Positions 6,634 through 15,254 of a DNA stretch of 50,937 nt are shown piece by piece; position 1 is the stretch's first letter, and each line of letters opens with the position of its first letter. The DNA comes from Opitutus sp. GTDB lineage: Bacteria; Verrucomicrobiota; Verrucomicrobiia; Opitutales; Opitutaceae. The position numbers were made by a program, and so were the translations under genes. The notes below the pieces were generated by a model. That model was given only the letters and a program-made list of their open reading frames with translations. It ran no database searches and had not been told where the DNA came from. Location of the stretch: assembly GCA_013821985.1 (NCBI GenBank), contig PNJQ01000020.1, positions 1 to 50,937 of the forward strand, written 5' to 3'.

Positions 6634-8394
6634 ATGCGCTCGTGCTTTCTCGTCCTTCTGCTCGTGATTTTCGCGAGCGCTGGGCGGGCGAGCGTTGCGG
6701 CGCAGCCGGACTTGCGGATCCGCCACGGTGACGATCCGCGCTGGGCCGCGCCCGACTGGGATGACGCCGATTGGCAACGTATGGCAGCGTCGGAATTCCC
6801 TGCGCGGGCGGGCGTGTTCTGGGTGCGTATTCGTTACCAGCGGCTGGACGAACCTCCGGACGGTCCGACCCTGCCGGATCGATACTCGTATCTCTGGCCG
6901 GCGAGTTGGGAAGGCGGCGCGGTGGACGCGCTGTTTCTCTCGTCGGTTTATAGCTTCGAGCTGTTTCTCGACGGCGTCCCGTTGGCGCGTGGTGGAGTTG
7001 TCGGGCGCGACCGCGACTCGGAGCGCGTCGGGCCGCTCGACCACCTCGTGCTCGTGCCGGAAAAGTTGCGCGGTCCGGGCGAGCACGTGCTCGCGCTGCG
7101 CATGTCGACTTACCACTACAATTTTCCAGCCGACACTTTCAGTGCGGGCGTCCAGCCGGTGAATCACGCGCAGTGGGTGCGGCGCGAGGCTCTGCAGCCG
7201 GTCGCACCGCTCATCGCCGCCGCGACCTCGGTCCTGATGGCGATCACGGCGTTCGTGTTGTTCGGGTCGGTCGAACGCCGGCGGCTGCTCGCGCTCGTGA
7301 TCGCGGTGAACCTCGTGTTGGCGACATTCTACGCGTTGATCGCGGCCCGCTGGCTCGTGGCCTATCCCTACGATTGGCATTACCCTCGCCTTGTCTTTAT
7401 CACCCTGCTGTTGGCGATGGCGGGACTTTTGCTGATCTGGCTCCTGCTGGAGCAATTCGGCGCGCCAAGAAAAATACTCTGGCTCGCGACGTTCGCGGCG
7501 CTCGTTTTCGCGGCGTGGCAAACGTCGTCGATCTACGAAATCAAGGCGCTGTGGATCTGCCGGGCGCTGCTGGTTGTGGCGCTCGCGCTCGCCGCCTGGG
7601 CCTGCTGGCGCCGGCGGCCAGGCGCGTGGTTCGCGCTCGCGGGCGTCGGCATCGCGCTCCTCATTGTCCGCACCGATCGCCGGGCATTTCTCGACCCGAC
7701 TTTTTTCCTCACGATCGAGGGACTAGTGCTGCTCGTCTTTGCGGGCGTGGGGGCGCAACTGCAGCGCGAGCGCCGGCGCGCGCGTGATGCGCAGCTGACC
7801 GCCGCGCGCATGGAGATCGAACTGCTGAAGAAAAATCTCCAGCCGCATTTTCTGCTCAACACGCTTACCGCCGTTTCCGAGGTGATCGAGGCCGACCCAG
7901 CCGGCGCGGTGCGCTTCATCGACGACCTCGCGGCGGAGTTCCGCTCGCTCGCCGCGATGTCCGGCGAGCGCCTCGTGCCGTTGCAGCGCGAACTCGACCT
8001 GTGCCGCGCGCACTTGAAAGTCATCACCCGCCGGACCGGCCGCGCGATCGGTCTCGCGGTCGAAGGCGTGCGCGAGGACGCGTTGGTGCCGCCGGCGATC
8101 TTTCTGACGCTGATCGAAAACGGGCTGGTTCATCAACGCACCGAGGCCGGCGCGGAGTTCCGCCTCCGCGCGCACGTAACGGACGAGGCGGCACGCTACG
8201 AATTCTTTTCGCCCGGCCACAAACGCACGGACGATCGCCCGTCCGGCGGCACGGGCTTGCGCTATGTGCAGGCGCGGCTCGAGGAGAGCTTCCGCGGACG
8301 GTGGACGTTCTCACACGGCGCAGTGCCGGGCGGCTGGGAGACGGTGGTCGGTTGGCGCGTGCCGCGACCCGGCTGCGGGGAGGATGCGCCGTGA
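6634..8394 (+). CDS. Sensor histidine kinase, LytS/His_kinase type, seven-TM receptor
   Basis: Membrane sensor that phosphorylates the adjacent LytTR regulator. The 586-aa product has a signal peptide (1-24) and an extracytoplasmic N-domain (about 25-185) with a jelly-roll or galactose-binding-like look. About seven hydrophobic segments follow (roughly 195-385). The cytoplasmic His_kinase domain has the phospho-acceptor in LQPHFLLNT (His405), and a reduced HATPase region includes LIENGLVH. The arrangement resembles 7TMR-DISM receptors fused to LytS kinases. ATG 6634 is preferred over GTG 6598 because it starts the signal peptide. The stop codon overlaps the regulator's GTG start, so the pair is translationally coupled. 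The ligand is unknown. Confidence 0.88.
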   Translation: MRSCFLVLLLVIFASAGRASVAAQPDLRIRHGDDPRWAAPDWDDADWQRMAASEFPARAGVFWVRIRYQRLDEPPDGPTLPDRYSYLWPASWEGGAVDALFLSSVYSFELFLDGVPLARGGVVGRDRDSERVGPLDHLVLVPEKLRGPGEHVLALRMSTYHYNFPADTFSAGVQPVNHAQWVRREALQPVAPLIAAATSVLMAITAFVLFGSVERRRLLALVIAVNLVLATFYALIAARWLVAYPYDWHYPRLVFITLLLAMAGLLLIWLLLEQFGAPRKILWLATFAALVFAAWQTSSIYEIKALWICRALLVVALALAAWACWRRRPGAWFALAGVGIALLIVRTDRRAFLDPTFFLTIEGLVLLVFAGVGAQLQRERRRARDAQLTAARMEIELLKKNLQPHFLLNTLTAVSEVIEADPAGAVRFIDDLAAEFRSLAAMSGERLVPLQRELDLCRAHLKVITRRTGRAIGLAVEGVREDALVPPAIFLTLIENGLVHQRTEAGAEFRLRAHVTDEAARYEFFSPGHKRTDDRPSGGTGLRYVQARLEESFRGRWTFSHGAVPGGWETVVGWRVPRPGCGEDAP

Positions 8395-9089
8395 AGCTCG
8401 TGCTCATCGAGGACGAGCCGCTGGTCGCCCAACGCCTCGAGCGTTTCTGTCGCGAGATTCTGGGTGCGGAGCTGGAGAAGCTGCACGTCGCCTCCAGCTT
8501 CGACGCAGCCGCGGGATGGCTGGCGGAGCATCCGGTGGACGTAACGTTGCTCGACTTGAATCTCGAAGGGCGCGACGGCATGGAACTGCTCCGGCGCAGC
8601 GTGGCAGGCGCGTTCCACACGGTGATCGTGTCGGCGAACACCGATCGTGCGCTCGAGGCGTTTCAATATGGCGTGCTCGATTTCGTGCCGAAGCCCTTTA
8701 CGCGCGAGCGGCTCGCCCAGGCGTTCGACCGCGCTCGCGGCGCGCTGACGCGCGGTGGCGGCACCGCCAAAAATCTCGCGGTGCGCAAGGCCGGTCGCGT
8801 GGAGTTGATCGCCGTTGACGACGTGCTCTTCGTGCAGGGCGCCGGCAATTATTCCGAACTCGTGCTCGCCAGTGGGCGCCGCGAACTGCACGACAAGACG
8901 CTGGAGAAACTTGCGGCGATCCTGCCGCCGGATTTCGAGCGCCTGCACAAGAGCTACCTCGTGCGCCTCAGCGCCCTCAAGGCGTTGCACGCGAGCGAAG
9001 GCAGTCACTACGAAGCGGAATTGAAGAATGGCACGCGACTCCCGATCGGCCGCACGCGCTACAAGGAACTACGGGCCAAGTTGGTGTAG
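8391..9089 (+). CDS. LytTR-family response regulator
   Basis: The 232-aa product has a receiver domain (1-120) with an acidic pocket at IEDEP, phospho-acceptor Asp55 in LLDLNLEG and Lys in PKPF. It is followed by a LytTR DNA-binding domain (about 130-232, with ERLHKSYLVRLSAL and the GRTRYKELR end). It starts with GTG, overlapping the kinase stop by 4 nt. It likely activates or represses genes through direct-repeat sites such as those at 6515-6589, possibly its own operon and the divergent secreted protein. Confidence 0.92.
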   Translation: MKLVLIEDEPLVAQRLERFCREILGAELEKLHVASSFDAAAGWLAEHPVDVTLLDLNLEGRDGMELLRRSVAGAFHTVIVSANTDRALEAFQYGVLDFVPKPFTRERLAQAFDRARGALTRGGGTAKNLAVRKAGRVELIAVDDVLFVQGAGNYSELVLASGRRELHDKTLEKLAAILPPDFERLHKSYLVRLSALKALHASEGSHYEAELKNGTRLPIGRTRYKELRAKLV

Positions 9090-9160
9090 CGGGCATGTCG
9101 CGAGAACGGCGGGCACCGATAGGCGGGGGCGGCTGAATCCGATCCTACCTTAGCGCTGGC

Positions 9161-9655
9161 TCACTTTGCCGCAGGCACCGTCGTCGATTGATAAGACGCG
9201 AGCTGCCAGCGACCGTCTTTCACGACATAGACCGCGGTGATGAACAACGTCGGCTTCGCCGTGCGACCGTCCGGAAGCGCCACCTCGATTTGCGTCGTGC
9301 CGTTCAGCAGCGCCGTCTCGGTGCCGTAGAGTCGCACTTGCGGTGGAGCGATGTAGCGGATGACCGCGTATTTCATCGCGCCGCTCTTCAGTGCGTCGAG
9401 AAATTCCGCTTTCGTTTGCGTCGATCCATTCGAGTGCGCGTAGAGGCAGTCTGCGGTGAGCATGTCGTCGAGCGCGCCAACATCCGGCGCGAGCATCGCG
9501 TAAACGCGGGCCTCGTCGGCGCGGAGCACGGCGGCCTTGAGTCCGTCCGCGAGCGTCGCGCGCTGGGCGACGGCGCTTCCTGCCACACCAAAAGCGAAGA
9601 TGAGCGCGAAGAGTTGTGGCGCGCGGCGTGACGCGAGTTGGGCGACGGCATTCAT
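9161..9655 (-). CDS. Exported SnoaL/DUF4440-like (NTF2-fold) protein
   Basis: The 164-aa product has a signal peptide (about 1-30, ending AVAQR) followed by an NTF2-like fold domain. The pattern includes MLTADCLYAHSNG, TKAEFLDALKSG and KDGRWQLASYQST, typical of DUF4440 proteins. Members are small cone-shaped domains with diverse or unknown activities; no catalytic role can be assigned. The start overlaps the stop of the upstream thioesterase gene by 4 nt, so they are coupled. Confidence 0.85.
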   Translation of the reverse strand: MNAVAQLASRRAPQLFALIFAFGVAGSAVAQRATLADGLKAAVLRADEARVYAMLAPDVGALDDMLTADCLYAHSNGSTQTKAEFLDALKSGAMKYAVIRYIAPPQVRLYGTETALLNGTTQIEVALPDGRTAKPTLFITAVYVVKDGRWQLASYQSTTVPAAK

Positions 9656-10059
9656 GCGCGATGCACCGGGTGCGGCCGGCCTTTGTCGTCGATCGCGACG
9701 TAGGTAAAGTTGCCCTCGGTGACCTTGAGCAGCGTGCCGTCCTTGCCGCGCTGCACCCAGGCCTCGACGTCGATCTTCATCGAGGTGCGGCCGACTTTCA
9801 GAAGCGTGGCGTGGCAGTTCACGATGTCGCCGACGTAAACGGGATTCAAAAAAACCATGCCATCGACCGCCACGGTCGTCACGCGGCTGCGGGAAATGTT
9901 TTTTGCGACGATTGCTGCGCCCAAGTCCATTTGCGACATGAGCCAGCCGCCGAAGATATCGCCATTCGCGTTCGTGTCCGCCGGCATGGCGATCGTGCGA
10001 ATGACGAGTTCGCCGTGCGGCTCGGTCGAGGAGGGGATCGGTGCGGTCGGGTCGGGCAT
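9652..10059 (-). CDS. Acyl-CoA thioesterase, YciA/hotdog family
   Basis: Cytoplasmic hotdog-fold enzyme hydrolysing acyl-CoA esters. The 135-aa product from ATG 10059 shows the family core NANGDIFGGWLMSQMDLGAA, with the catalytic Asp in the loop before the hotdog helix, and then TVAVDGMVFLNPVYVGDIV. An in-frame ATG at 10077 would add six residues. Its stop codon overlaps the start of the NTF2-like gene. Chain-length preference is unknown. Confidence 0.9.
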   Translation of the reverse strand: MPDPTAPIPSSTEPHGELVIRTIAMPADTNANGDIFGGWLMSQMDLGAAIVAKNISRSRVTTVAVDGMVFLNPVYVGDIVNCHATLLKVGRTSMKIDVEAWVQRGKDGTLLKVTEGNFTYVAIDDKGRPHPVHRA

Positions 10060-10108
10060 GACGCAGCGAAGATGCACGCCTCACGCGGCCCCGCAAGCCC
10101 GCCGTCCT

Positions 10109-11023
10109 TCACCGCCGGTCGTAGCGCAGCAGGCGCATCGTTCCCTCGGAGCAGACGAAGATCGACCGTCCGTCGCGCGCGAAGGCCACGGCTTCCGCCT
10201 GCAACAGGCCGTGGCCACCGAGCACGACCGGCTCGCGTGCAAGCGCGGTCGGCCAACTCTCACCGGTCGCGCGCGGAAAATACAGCGTATCGCCGTAGGT
10301 CAAAACGACCGCGCCCGAGCCGTCGGCGGCGAAATCCATCGCGCATGGGCTGGCGCGGTAGAGGCCGGTCGGGATCTTGAGGACGCGTTGCACTTGGTTC
10401 GGCTTGGGAAAGTGCGGCGCTTCGCCGACCTTGCGCGCGACGACCGGACGTGCCGCCGCTGCCAACGGCACCCGATAGAGTCGCGGCACCGCGTCGCGCT
10501 TCGAGAGAAGATAGACGGCGCGTTCTCGTGCGTCCACCGCCACGGACTCGCAGTCGCGCGGGCCGTCCTCATAGCTGACTTGCAGGGAGAAGGTCGGTCG
10601 CAGCGTGAGCTCCTGATCGGGCGAAAGCAGGGTGGGATCGGGTTCCTCAATGAAATGCAACTGCACGAACGGGCGCTGCGCGTTGTTGTCGCCGACATCG
10701 GCCACGCAGAGCCACGCGCGGCCCTCCAGCGTGAACGAGGCGACGTCCTCCCAGTCGATGTTTTCCGCGCCCGCGACGAGGATCCGTCCGCGGCGCGCGC
10801 CGTGTTCGTCGAGAGCGTGAAGCTCGGGCGCGCGACCGCTGTCCTCGTGGATCCACAGGAGGTTCGCGGCGCGGCGCGAAACCGCCAGTCCGCTCGCTTC
10901 CTGATTCCGCGGTTCCGCCATGGTCCCCGCGTCGAAAGGTCCCGCAAACGGACCGCCGTGATCGGGTGTGCGGCAGGCGGGCAGGAGGAGCAAAACCGTC
11001 GCGGCGGCGAGCGACTTTGCCAT
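10109..11023 (-). CDS. Lipoprotein with beta-propeller-like repeats, unknown function
   Basis: The 304-aa product starts with a lipoprotein signal (MAKSLAAATVLLLLPAC, acylation at Cys17). The body contains short WD-like segments such as NLLWIHEDSGRAPEL, DWEDVASF, ADVGDNNAQR and DCESVAVDARERAVYLLS. This is typical of beta-propeller proteins that are often loosely annotated as SdiA-regulated or esterase-like. No catalytic residues are evident. A longer start at 11113 would run into the divergent deoC gene and bury the lipobox, so ATG 11023 is preferred. Only 37 bp separate it from the deoC start. Confidence 0.8.
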   Translation of the reverse strand: MAKSLAAATVLLLLPACRTPDHGGPFAGPFDAGTMAEPRNQEASGLAVSRRAANLLWIHEDSGRAPELHALDEHGARRGRILVAGAENIDWEDVASFTLEGRAWLCVADVGDNNAQRPFVQLHFIEEPDPTLLSPDQELTLRPTFSLQVSYEDGPRDCESVAVDARERAVYLLSKRDAVPRLYRVPLAAAARPVVARKVGEAPHFPKPNQVQRVLKIPTGLYRASPCAMDFAADGSGAVVLTYGDTLYFPRATGESWPTALAREPVVLGGHGLLQAEAVAFARDGRSIFVCSEGTMRLLRYDRR

Positions 11024-11060
11024 TGTTTTCAGAGGGGAAGCACCGGATAGTCCGCGCATC

Positions 11061-11999
11061 ATGGCTCTCTCAGGCAATGCCGCGTTCCGGCGCTTGTTCA
11101 ATGAAATCGGCACGGTGGATCAGGTGGGAATTGAAGAGCGCGTCGCGAAGTTCACGACGCGGAGCATCAAGAAGGCGTCGAAGGTCAAGGGACTCAAGCT
11201 CGCGGTCTCGATGGTGGATCTGACCACCCTCGAGGGCAAGGACACGCCCGGGAAGGTCACGTCGCTTTGCCAAAAAGCGCTCAGCCCCCACGACGGACTC
11301 GATTGCCCACAGGTCGCCGCCGTTTGCGTCTATCCGGCAATGGTGAAGCACGCGCGGCGCGCGCTCGGACAGGACACCGCCGTGCGCATCGCGTCGGTCG
11401 CGACGGCGTTTCCCTCCGGCCAGGCGCCGCTCAAGACCCGCCTCGCCGAAGTCCGCGCCGCCGTCGATGACGGTGCCGACGAGATCGACATGGTGATCAA
11501 TCGCGGCGCATTTCTCGCGGGAGATTTTCCACTCGTGCAGGATGAGATCGCCGCGGTCGTCGCCGCTTGCGGCGGCGCGACGCTGAAGGTGATCCTCGAA
11601 GTCAGCGAACTCGAGACCTACGACAACATCCGCGCCGCGTCCTTCCTCGCCATGCGCGCAATCCGTGCGAACGACTTCATCAAGACCAGCACCGGCAAGA
11701 CCTCGCTCAACGCCACGCTCGGCAACAATCAGGTGATGATCGAGGCGATCCGCGATTTTTACCTCGAGACCGGCACGCCAATCGCGATGAAGCCCGCCGG
11801 GGGTATCCGCACGGCGAAGCAAGCACTGCAGTTCCTCATCGCGGTGAAGGAGACGCTCGGCGACGAGTGGCTCAACAACACGCGTTACCGCTTCGGGGCG
11901 TCGTCGTTGCTCAACGACCTCCTCCGCCAGCTCGAAAAAGAAAAAACCGGCGCCTACCAGGCGCCTTACTACTTCAGCGAAGCCGCCGAATCCTACTGA
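11061..11999 (+). CDS. deoC: Deoxyribose-phosphate aldolase
   Basis: Cleaves 2-deoxyribose-5-phosphate to glyceraldehyde-3-phosphate and acetaldehyde in deoxynucleoside breakdown. The 312-aa product is of the longer, eukaryote-like class. The Schiff-base Lys208 lies in FIKTSTGKT, the proton-relay Asp143 in EIDMVIN, and the second conserved Lys244 in MKPAGGIRT. It heads a same-strand run with an aldehyde dehydrogenase, a zinc-ribbon protein, a POT transporter, an ALDH-like half protein and a membrane protein. The aldehyde dehydrogenase could oxidise the acetaldehyde that DeoC releases. Confidence 0.95.
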   Translation: MALSGNAAFRRLFNEIGTVDQVGIEERVAKFTTRSIKKASKVKGLKLAVSMVDLTTLEGKDTPGKVTSLCQKALSPHDGLDCPQVAAVCVYPAMVKHARRALGQDTAVRIASVATAFPSGQAPLKTRLAEVRAAVDDGADEIDMVINRGAFLAGDFPLVQDEIAAVVAACGGATLKVILEVSELETYDNIRAASFLAMRAIRANDFIKTSTGKTSLNATLGNNQVMIEAIRDFYLETGTPIAMKPAGGIRTAKQALQFLIAVKETLGDEWLNNTRYRFGASSLLNDLLRQLEKEKTGAYQAPYYFSEAAESY

Positions 12000-12007
12000 A
12001 CCCTCTC

Positions 12008-12079
12008 AACGCGGAGCTCGCGAAGAGCGCGGAGAATAGTCCGCCTTCCGTCCTCCGCGAACTCAGCGCCCTCCGCGTT
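12008..12079. repeat. Long imperfect inverted repeat (AACGCGGAG / CTCCGCGTT type)
   Basis: AACGCGGAG at 12008-12016 pairs perfectly with CTCCGCGTT at 12071-12079, and inner GCGGAG/CTCCGC copies add partial pairing. The element fills almost the entire deoC-ALDH gap. It resembles the elements at 1762 and 49041 in size and layout. Confidence 0.6.
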
Positions 12080-12094
12080 TAATTCCCTTCCGCC

Positions 12095-13609
12095 ATGCCT
12101 TCCGTGACCGAGAAAAAATCCGTCCGCCCTTCGAACCGCTCGCAGGGGCGTCCGCTGCCCGAGCTCATCTTCGGCGATCTCTGGGATTTCGATCCCGCGC
12201 CCGAATCGGCCGATCCGAAGCTCAAGGCTCGCTACGAGCTCTTCATCGGCGGGCAATTCGTCGCGCCGAAGAGCGGAAAATATTTCGATACGATCAATCC
12301 CGCCAACGAGCAGAAGCTCGCCGCAATTCCGCACGCGAACGCCGCCGATGTCGATGCCGCCTACGCCGCCGCGCAGAAAGCCTTCGACACGACGTGGGGG
12401 AAGATGCCCGGCCGCGAGCGGGCGAAATACATCTACCGCATCGCGCGCCTGCTGCAGGATCGCGCGCGCGAGTTCGCCGTCGCCGAGACGCTGAACGGCG
12501 GCAAGCCGATCAAGGAGTCACGCGATTTCGACGTGCCGATGGCCGCCGCGCATTTCTTCTATCACGCCGGCTGGGCTGACAAACTCGACTACGTGGCGCC
12601 CGGCCGGAAGGTCGCGCCCCTCGGCGTCGTCGGGCAGGTTATCCCGTGGAATTTCCCGCTGCTGATGCTCGCGTGGAAACTCGCGCCAGCGCTCGCGATG
12701 GGCAATTGCATCGTGATCAAACCCGCTGAGACGACGTCGATCACCGCGTTGAAGCTCGCGGAGATTCTCCAAGACGCGGGCTTGCCCGCAGGCGTGGTGA
12801 ATATCGTCACCGGCTTCGGCGACACCGGCGCGGCGGTCATGGGCCACGCGACGGCCGCGAAGGTGGCGTTCACCGGCTCGACCGAAGTCGGCAAGATCAT
12901 CATGCGCTCGCTCGCGGGCACGGACAAAAAGATGACGATGGAACTCGGCGGCAAGGCCGCGAACATCGTGTTCGACGACGCGCCGATCGACCAAGCCGTC
13001 GAGGGCGTCGTCAACGGCATCTTTTTCAACCAAGGCCACGTGTGCTGCGCCGGTTCGCGCCTGCTCGTGCACGAGCCGATCGCCGCGGAGTTTCTCGCAA
13101 AATTGAAAACCCGCCTGCGCACGCTGCGCGTCGGCGATCCGATGGACAAGAACACCGACGTCGGTGCGATCAACTCGCGCGAGCAACTCACGCGGATCGA
13201 AAAACTCGTCGCCGCGGGCGTGAAGGAAGGTGCCGAACTCTACCAGCCGCCGTGCCGGCTGCCCGCGAAGGGATTCTATTTCAAGCCGACGCTCTTCTCC
13301 GGCGTTTCGATGAGCCACCGCATCGCCCGTGAGGAAATCTTCGGGCCCGTGCTGAGCATTTTGACGTTCCGCACGCTCGACGAAGCGGTGGAGAAGGCGA
13401 ACAACACCGCCTACGGCCTCAGCGCTGGCGTGTGGACCGACAAGGGCTCGCGCATCCTCAAGATGAGCACCGAACTCAAGGCCGGTGTCGTCTGGGCAAA
13501 CACCTACAACAAGTTCGATCCCACCTCGCCCTTCGGCGGCTACAAGGAGTCCGGCTTCGGCCGCGAAGGCGGGCGGCAGGGCCTGCTCGACTACTGCAAA
13601 CTCGTTTGA
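12095..13609 (+). CDS. NAD(P)-dependent aldehyde dehydrogenase
   Basis: Oxidises an aldehyde to the carboxylic acid. The 504-aa product has the full ALDH fold: PWNFP (184-188), FTGSTEVG (259-266), catalytic Glu283 in MELGGK and catalytic Cys317 in GHVCCAG, then EEIFGPV and the C-terminal SPFGGYKESGFGREGG. Placement after deoC suggests acetaldehyde as substrate, by inference only. Its last base is the first base of the next gene's ATG (TGATG overlap), indicating coupling. Confidence 0.94.
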   Translation: MPSVTEKKSVRPSNRSQGRPLPELIFGDLWDFDPAPESADPKLKARYELFIGGQFVAPKSGKYFDTINPANEQKLAAIPHANAADVDAAYAAAQKAFDTTWGKMPGRERAKYIYRIARLLQDRAREFAVAETLNGGKPIKESRDFDVPMAAAHFFYHAGWADKLDYVAPGRKVAPLGVVGQVIPWNFPLLMLAWKLAPALAMGNCIVIKPAETTSITALKLAEILQDAGLPAGVVNIVTGFGDTGAAVMGHATAAKVAFTGSTEVGKIIMRSLAGTDKKMTMELGGKAANIVFDDAPIDQAVEGVVNGIFFNQGHVCCAGSRLLVHEPIAAEFLAKLKTRLRTLRVGDPMDKNTDVGAINSREQLTRIEKLVAAGVKEGAELYQPPCRLPAKGFYFKPTLFSGVSMSHRIAREEIFGPVLSILTFRTLDEAVEKANNTAYGLSAGVWTDKGSRILKMSTELKAGVVWANTYNKFDPTSPFGGYKESGFGREGGRQGLLDYCKLV

Positions 13610-13881
13610 TGCCGCGTGCTTTCGTCCCTCCCGCTGAGTGCCCCGTCTGCGGTGCGTCCGTGCCGCGCAACGCCCGAGCCTGCCCGGAATGCGGCGCAGA
13701 CGAGCGCTCGGGCTGGAACGAAGACGACGCGCGCTATGACGGGCTCGATCTGCCGGACACAGCGTTTGATGACGGGCGTCAGCATGCACCCATTCCGCGG
13801 GCCCGACGCGACCGCGTTTGGCTGTTCGCGGCGGTTATCGTCACCCTCGCCGTGATTCTCGCCTTCGTGTTTCGCCGCTGA
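13609..13881 (+). CDS. Zinc-ribbon protein with C-terminal membrane anchor
   Basis: The 90-aa product has two CxxC pairs (CPVCGASVPRNARACPECGA, residues about 11-30) forming a zinc ribbon. An acidic linker and one hydrophobic segment (about 70-87) ending in RR follow. Function is unknown; such small zinc-ribbon tail-anchored proteins are common in this group. It sits inside the deoC operon, overlapping the ALDH stop by one base and lying 8 bp before the transporter gene. Confidence 0.85.
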   Translation: MPRAFVPPAECPVCGASVPRNARACPECGADERSGWNEDDARYDGLDLPDTAFDDGRQHAPIPRARRDRVWLFAAVIVTLAVILAFVFRR

Positions 13882-13889
13882 TTTTCCCC

Positions 13890-15236
13890 ATGTCCGCTCC
13901 CTATCGCACCACCCCCGCCGACACTGAAAAAATGCCGCCCGGCATTCCCTACATCGTCGGCAACGAAGCTGCCGAGCGGTTCAATTTCTACGGGCTGAAG
14001 GCGATTCTCGTCATCTACATGACGAAGTTTCTGATGGACCGGTCCGGCGAGCTCGCGCCGATGAGCAAGGAGGAGGCGACGGGCTGGTATCACCTCTTCG
14101 TCGGCTCGAATTATTTCTTCCCGGCGATGGGCGCGCTCCTCGCCGACGCGTTGCTCGGCAAATACCGGACAATTCTCTGGCTCTCGATCCTCTACAGCAT
14201 CGGCTGCATTGCGCTCGCGGTGGATCACACGCGGTTCGGCCTGGGCGTCGGTCTCGTGCTGATCGCGCTCGGGGCGGGCGGCATCAAGCCCTGCGTTTCG
14301 TCCAACGTCGGTGATCAATTTGGCCCGAAGAACCAGCACCTGCTCTCGAAGGCCTTCGGTTGGTTTTACTGGGCGGTGAACTTCGGGGCGTTCTTCTCGA
14401 TCATGCTCACACCGTGGCTGCTCGACACGCACGGCCCGGGACTGGCGTTCGGTGTGCCGGCGGCGCTGATGCTGCTCGCGACTTTCATCTTCTGGTCGGG
14501 CCGCCGCTCCTTCGTGCATGTGCCTCCGGCGGGATTGCGGACGTTCATTACGCGCACCTTCAACAAGGAAACCGGCCTCACGCTCGGGCGCCTCGCGTTC
14601 ATCTTCGCGTTCATGGCCGTGTTCTGGGCGCTCTGGGACCAATGTGGGAGCACGTGGACTCTGCAGGCCGAAAACATGAACCGCGTCGTGTTCGGCATGG
14701 AGATCCGCTCGGCCCAGGTGCAGGCGGTGAACTCGATCTTCACACTCACGTTCATCCCAATCTTTGGTTACCTGATCTACCCGATGATGGATCGTGTCTG
14801 GAAGCTGACGCCGTTGCGGAAGATCGGCATCGGCATCTTCACCATCGGTCTCTCGTTTCTCGTCAGCGCGTGGATCGAGTCGCAGCTCAACTCCGGCGTG
14901 AAGCTCAGTGTGCTCTGGCAATTGCCGGCTTACGTCCTGCTCACCGCCGGCGAGGTCATGGCGTCGATCACCGCGCTCGAGTTCGCCTACACGCAGGCAC
15001 CGAAGCACCTCAAGGCCGTCGTGCAGGCCGTCTATCTGCTCTCCGTGACCGCGGGCAACTGGTTCACCGCCGGCGTGCAGTGGTTCATCTCCAATCCGGA
15101 CGGCACCGCGAAATTGAGCGGCGCGTCTTATTTTGTGTTCTTCGCCGCGCTCGCGATGGTCGCCGCCTTGGTGTTCTCCTTCGTCGCGCGCAATTATCGG
15201 CAGCAGGATAACCTGCAGACCGAATCCACCGCCTGA
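13890..15236 (+). CDS. POT/PTR-family proton-coupled transporter (MFS)
   Basis: The 448-aa polytopic membrane protein carries the POT signature NEAAERFNFYG (residues about 26-36, the ExxER motif for proton coupling). A GIKPCVSSNVGDQFGP-like stretch typical of peptide/nitrate transporters follows, with about twelve hydrophobic helices. Family members import di- and tripeptides with protons; some carry other solutes. Its place in the deoC operon raises the possibility of a different cargo such as nucleosides, but this is speculation. Confidence 0.9.
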   Translation: MSAPYRTTPADTEKMPPGIPYIVGNEAAERFNFYGLKAILVIYMTKFLMDRSGELAPMSKEEATGWYHLFVGSNYFFPAMGALLADALLGKYRTILWLSILYSIGCIALAVDHTRFGLGVGLVLIALGAGGIKPCVSSNVGDQFGPKNQHLLSKAFGWFYWAVNFGAFFSIMLTPWLLDTHGPGLAFGVPAALMLLATFIFWSGRRSFVHVPPAGLRTFITRTFNKETGLTLGRLAFIFAFMAVFWALWDQCGSTWTLQAENMNRVVFGMEIRSAQVQAVNSIFTLTFIPIFGYLIYPMMDRVWKLTPLRKIGIGIFTIGLSFLVSAWIESQLNSGVKLSVLWQLPAYVLLTAGEVMASITALEFAYTQAPKHLKAVVQAVYLLSVTAGNWFTAGVQWFISNPDGTAKLSGASYFVFFAALAMVAALVFSFVARNYRQQDNLQTESTA

Positions 15237-15254
15237 TCGCTGACTTCCTTCGCC

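Noticed and set aside
6433-7521. Upstream extension of the BamE-like gene's frame
   Set aside because: It would overlap the sensor kinase gene on the opposite strand and remove the signal peptide from the N-terminus.
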